A model generated the notes under the pieces. The model saw only the letters and a list, made by a program, of their open reading frames with translations, was not told the DNA's origin and made no database searches. The position numbers and the translations under genes are program-made. This document shows positions 5,129 to 7,743 of a stretch of 7,743 nt of DNA, one piece after another. The number at the start of each line of letters is the position of its first letter. Positions within the stretch are counted from its first letter, which is position 1. This DNA is from Planctomycetaceae bacterium (GTDB lineage Bacteria; Planctomycetota; Planctomycetia; Pirellulales; Pirellulaceae): the NCBI GenBank assembly GCA_002862265.1, contig PKCQ01000601.1, positions 1 to 7,743 of the forward strand, given 5' to 3'.

Positions 5129-6391
5129 TTAGGTCAAAGAGTCATCTCTCAACCCTAAAAGCATTCGACGGAGATGTTCCAGCCCTGTCTTGCCGATCCG
5201 AGGTAGTAAAACATCGGGGTTTCCGCCAATGTAACGACGAAACACTTTGCTTTGCGATCCATCGGTCAAAGCGAAACACAAAGGAAATGCTTTCTGCGAT
5301 TCCAGCATTTCTTCTGGACTAGGATAACGGGCAACAAGCAGAGCCAGATCACTTTGCTGCTGGCGTGCTAAAGATTCGACGCAGGCGACGAGTGATTCGT
5401 CCGACCCTAGCTCCAAATCTTCCTGGCCTTCAATCCACTTTTTGGTGGTAGAAATATTTGCCACGCTCAAGTTGCCTGAGCTAGTCGCCCCGCCGGGATC
5501 TGCAGACAGTAGCCAGTCTGCAACTTGGCTGCCTGCACCAATTTCCAAAGTCGCCAGTGTCTTGTTTTGTTCTCGAAGCAAACGAACCACTACATCGTGC
5601 AGTTCGGCGTCTCCCTCGCCGAAGATTAATTCGCCCAACGCCTCGTGGATTTCGTCCACTGTCGGCTGAATGAGCTCGCGGAATTGCTCCTCGGATGTCG
5701 AGAGAGCGGCGATTCGAAGTGTGATCGTAGCTCGACTAACCGTGATGCCGACCGCTGGAACTCGACCTCGCCGCGTAACGGTGGGGATCTTCGACTCGAC
5801 GTCACTCTCTCCGATTCCAAACAATTTGATCACGTGATAACGCATCGATCCATGCGCGTTTCCAGCCTGAGATTCGATTCGAGGAGCGACGGTGAGCTCC
5901 CACATTTCTTTCATTTCGGCCGGAACACCAGGTAGCGCGAAAAAGCGTGAAGATTTTCCATCGCCCTCGATGGTGAGATCGATGCCAGGAGCAGAACCGT
6001 GAGGATTCTCGATGATCTGACTTCCTGCGGGAAACATGGCTTGAATGCGATTTCGCTCTGGCATCTCGCGGTGCCGTTTGGCGAATAACGCTTGAATGTA
6101 CCGCAGCGAAGGTTCATCTAATTCAAGTGACCGATCGAACGAGGCAGCCATGGCTTGTCGAGTAAGATCATCAAGAGTCGGGCCTAATCCGCCTGTGCAT
6201 ACAACAAAGTCCGATCGCCCAGCTGCTGCGCGAAGTACCTCGATGTTTTCGCTGAGGTCGTCACCAACCGTGGTATGAAAGGCCACTCGTACCCCAAGAT
6301 CCCCCAGCTTCTTACTGAGCCACTGTGAGTTGGTGTCTAGGCGCTGACCACTGCTTAGCTCGTCGCCAATCGCGATAATCTCAGCTTGCAT
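5129..6391 (-). CDS. cinA: CinA-family protein with degenerate C-terminal domain
   Basis: The 420-residue protein has the usual CinA two-domain length. The N-terminal MoCF/COG1058 domain (about 1-170), linked in the family to ADP-ribose pyrophosphatase activity, is intact: AEIIAIGDEL at 3-12, DTNSQWL at 19-25, CTGGLGPTLDDLT at 65-77, NPHGSAPG at 129-136 and ALPGVPAEM at 152-160. The middle part has FGIGESDVE at 191-199 and ITVSRATITLRI at 216-227. The C-terminal domain (about 262-420) should be an NMN deamidase, which recycles NMN to nicotinate mononucleotide for NAD synthesis. Here the AESCTGG motif reads LEIGAGS (282-288), so the catalytic Ser is Ile284, and the TGIAGP motif reads ARYPSP (354-359). 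Flanking residues still align (LATLE, DLALLV, FRRY, LRRMLLG), so this is divergence in frame and not a frameshift. A deamidase is therefore unlikely. An AAGGAG Shine-Dalgarno confirms the start. The old name refers to competence induction; no competence gene is near. Confidence 0.9.
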   Translation of the reverse strand: MQAEIIAIGDELSSGQRLDTNSQWLSKKLGDLGVRVAFHTTVGDDLSENIEVLRAAAGRSDFVVCTGGLGPTLDDLTRQAMAASFDRSLELDEPSLRYIQALFAKRHREMPERNRIQAMFPAGSQIIENPHGSAPGIDLTIEGDGKSSRFFALPGVPAEMKEMWELTVAPRIESQAGNAHGSMRYHVIKLFGIGESDVESKIPTVTRRGRVPAVGITVSRATITLRIAALSTSEEQFRELIQPTVDEIHEALGELIFGEGDAELHDVVVRLLREQNKTLATLEIGAGSQVADWLLSADPGGATSSGNLSVANISTTKKWIEGQEDLELGSDESLVACVESLARQQQSDLALLVARYPSPEEMLESQKAFPLCFALTDGSQSKVFRRYIGGNPDVLLPRIGKTGLEHLRRMLLGLRDDSLT

Positions 6392-6398
6392 AAGAGTG

Positions 6399-6404
6399 CT
6401 CCTT
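6399..6404 (-). promoter_or_regulatory. Strong Shine-Dalgarno site of cinA
   Basis: On the minus strand AAGGAG (6404 down to 6399) stands seven bases before the ATG at 6391-6389. It is the best ribosome-binding site in the window and fixes the cinA start. The 171-base gap upstream (6392-6562) otherwise shows no clear promoter or terminator. Confidence 0.8.
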
Positions 6405-6562
6405 GCTGTTACTAGAGAGTTCCGTCCAATGCTTGACCTCTCGACTTGGCTGCGCTATCGGACCGTGCCCGACCACTATTGCAGAGGGCGAACGAGTCTG
6501 AAAACGCCTCTCGCTTACACTTTGGGGTTATGAAAAACGGTGTGCTATTGCATCTTCAGCGG

Positions 6563-7156
6563 CTATTTCATGGCAGCCAACCATGCACGATCAAAGGTAT
6601 GCCACAACTTCTTGCGAGTCATCTTCATGGATTGTCGTTTAGCATTGGCTCGAACGGAAACAGTATTGATTTGATCCTTGATTCTGTCCAGAAACACCGT
6701 GTTCACCAAGGCAAGCGTCTCGTCCGTTTCAGGTAACTCCATTTCGAAATAAACCCACAGCCAACCTTTGTCCGACTCTTTGCCGATAAAATGCACTTTA
6801 GAGAGGGGAGTCTTCTCCGTGATTTCCTCAGCCTTGGCTGCCGACTCGGGCAGCAAATAAAAATGGCTTTCCAGGTACTTCATTAGTTCTTTGTCGACCT
6901 GATCTTTCTCGATGTCAACGCGTTTCCCCAAAACAGCACTCAAGGCATTATCCATGTCGGTTGAATGGAGCTTGACTGAAACTTCAATGCGTTTCGACTC
7001 CACATTGTATTCCAACTCCGCAACGCTCGTGTGGAACGGATGCAGAGGGGGCGAAGCGGCTTGGACTGCAAGTTTAGCTCCAAGCTGGGAAACAAAAATC
7101 GCAGCGAAGCAAGTAAGCCTGGCTGCGATATCATGTTGCGTTCGAGTTCTTGGCAT
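6563..7156 (-). CDS. DUF6702-like exported protein
   Basis: This is a 197-residue protein of unknown function. Residues 1-33 look like a Sec signal peptide: Arg3, Arg5 and Arg13, a hydrophobic stretch from about Leu14 to Val31, and a likely cut after Val-Gln-Ala33. The mature protein starts with HPFHTSVAELEYN (39-51), then alternating strands such as KRIEVSVKLHSTDMDNAL (55-72), a Trp-rich strand GWLWVYFEMEL (131-141), and a conserved-looking end VNTVFLDRIKDQINTVSV (151-168). This order (HP at the mature N-terminus, Glu-Tyr strand, Asp-rich loop, Asn-Thr-x-x-Leu-Asp near the end) matches what I remember of the DUF6702 family, found in Bacteroidota and planctomycetes. It probably acts in the periplasm or on the cell surface; no catalytic site is known to me. 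The neighbours on the same strand, 171 bases from cinA and 101 from the charged protein, do not suggest a function. No clear Shine-Dalgarno. Confidence 0.75.
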   Translation of the reverse strand: MPRTRTQHDIAARLTCFAAIFVSQLGAKLAVQAASPPLHPFHTSVAELEYNVESKRIEVSVKLHSTDMDNALSAVLGKRVDIEKDQVDKELMKYLESHFYLLPESAAKAEEITEKTPLSKVHFIGKESDKGWLWVYFEMELPETDETLALVNTVFLDRIKDQINTVSVRANAKRQSMKMTRKKLWHTFDRAWLAAMK

Positions 7157-7256
7157 ATTTCTAGCAAGAAGAAAGAAGGTGCGGTTGGCAAAAGCCTCTA
7201 GGGCACTCAGTTTCGCGTCGTACTTTTAGAGGTGGATCTCCCGCGTTTTATCCAGC

Positions 7257-7715
7257 TTATTTACCAGACTCTACATTTTTCTTTGCAGCAGACTTCTTGG
7301 AAACAGCCTTTGCCTCTGCCTTTTCAACGCGAACATTGACTTTGATCTCAGGAGTATCTCCCTTCTTCTCAGTCTTCACGTCCACGTTGAGTTGAGGCTC
7401 CTTAGCATTCGATGCGGAAGAGGCCGCTGCCTTGGCTTTTTCAGCCTTCGCCTTTTCCGCAGCTTCTTTTTGCTTCTTTTGCTGCTCTTCGCGTTTCTTC
7501 TTAGCAGCTTCTTCGCGCCGCTTGGCATCACGCATTGGATTCGAGCCACCGCCGAAGCGTGAAGAAGCTCTTCCTCCGCCTTTGTAAATTTGGAAGCGGC
7601 TAGGCTCAAGCTTCGGTGGGAAGTAGTTGTTATCGCGGTTGCCGTCCGCTGTCTCGCGGTGCGGATCCAACTCGACGCTCGCAAGTTCCTTTTCAGAAAG
7701 AACCGTAGTTCGCAT
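7257..7715 (-). CDS. Lys/Ala/Glu-rich hypothetical protein, possibly cut at its start
   Basis: I do not recognise this 152-residue protein. Residues 1-45 are polar and mixed (ELDPHRE, NNYFPPKLEPSRFQIYKGGG). A Gly/Ser/Arg stretch, GGGRASSRFGGGS, at 46-58 acts as a hinge. Residues 62-106 are a highly charged Arg/Lys/Glu/Ala/Gln run likely to form a long single helix or coiled coil, with EKAKAEKAKAAA at 87-98. Residues 107-131 (PQLNVDVKTEKK, then PEIKVNVRVEK) look like two beta strands, and the tail is Lys/Ala-rich like the end of a histone-like or surface-binding protein. Function cannot be assigned. The ATG at 7715 lacks a Shine-Dalgarno, and the frame stays open beyond it to the window edge (upstream codons read EAFNKNSSS), so the true start may lie outside the window. 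The coding call rests on length and composition. Confidence 0.55.
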   Translation of the reverse strand: MRTTVLSEKELASVELDPHRETADGNRDNNYFPPKLEPSRFQIYKGGGRASSRFGGGSNPMRDAKRREEAAKKKREEQQKKQKEAAEKAKAEKAKAAASSASNAKEPQLNVDVKTEKKGDTPEIKVNVRVEKAEAKAVSKKSAAKKNVESGK

Positions 7716-7743
7716 CGAACTACTATTCTTGTTAAACGCTTCG

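Noticed and set aside
5129..5605. Frameshift as the explanation for the odd CinA C-terminus
   Set aside because: Residues before and after the lost motifs still align in the same frame up to the normal C-terminal end, so it is divergence and not a frame change.
7195..7232. Possible minus-strand terminator (CCTCTA/TAGAGG arms followed by CTTTT)
   Set aside because: Only six base pairs with a 26-base loop and a weak T-run; too unstable to call.

Overview
The window looks like a chromosomal segment of a planctomycete, probably from the Rhodopirellula/Pirellulaceae group. The reasons are a mid-range GC content, loosely packed genes, few strong Shine-Dalgarno sites, and several small proteins of planctomycete type: a short zinc-ribbon protein, a DUF6702-like secreted protein and a Lys/Ala/Glu-rich protein. 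The assignment rests on recognising protein style and was not confirmed by a search. There is no tRNA, rRNA, CRISPR array, insertion sequence or phage gene that I can see.

Layout from left to right: positions 1-496 hold no confident gene. They may include the last codons of an upstream gene, and they end in two small hairpins just before a plus-strand lipoprotein-like gene (497-1207). This gene converges on a minus-strand pair, nagB (2225-2989) followed by nagA (1232-2170), for amino-sugar phosphate catabolism. A roughly 500-base spacer (2990-3485) follows. It holds an operator-like dyad and a near-consensus sigma-70 promoter that points at a small plus-strand zinc-ribbon gene (3486-3728). 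The 3' end of that gene overlaps, tail to tail, the 3' end of aroA (3687-5000, minus). Upstream of aroA on the same strand lie cinA (5129-6391), a DUF6702-like exported protein (6563-7156), and a charged low-complexity protein (7257-7715, frame open to the window edge).

How the genes work together: NagA deacetylates GlcNAc-6-phosphate and NagB deaminates and isomerises the product to fructose-6-phosphate, so the pair is a coherent two-step route fed by GlcNAc from peptidoglycan, chitin or glycan breakdown. AroA is the sixth shikimate-pathway step, and CinA belongs to the ADP-ribose pyrophosphatase / NMN deamidase family. These last two and their upstream neighbours share a strand, but gaps of 100-171 bases and unrelated functions suggest loose co-orientation more than a tight operon.

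Most notable: the CinA C-terminal deamidase domain keeps its length and fold signature but has lost its catalytic motifs. The NagA is a compact form with no beta-sandwich subdomain. The NagB belongs to a divergent subgroup. I saw no evidence of a new defence or mobile system; this is mainly ordinary metabolic sequence with a few unusual proteins.
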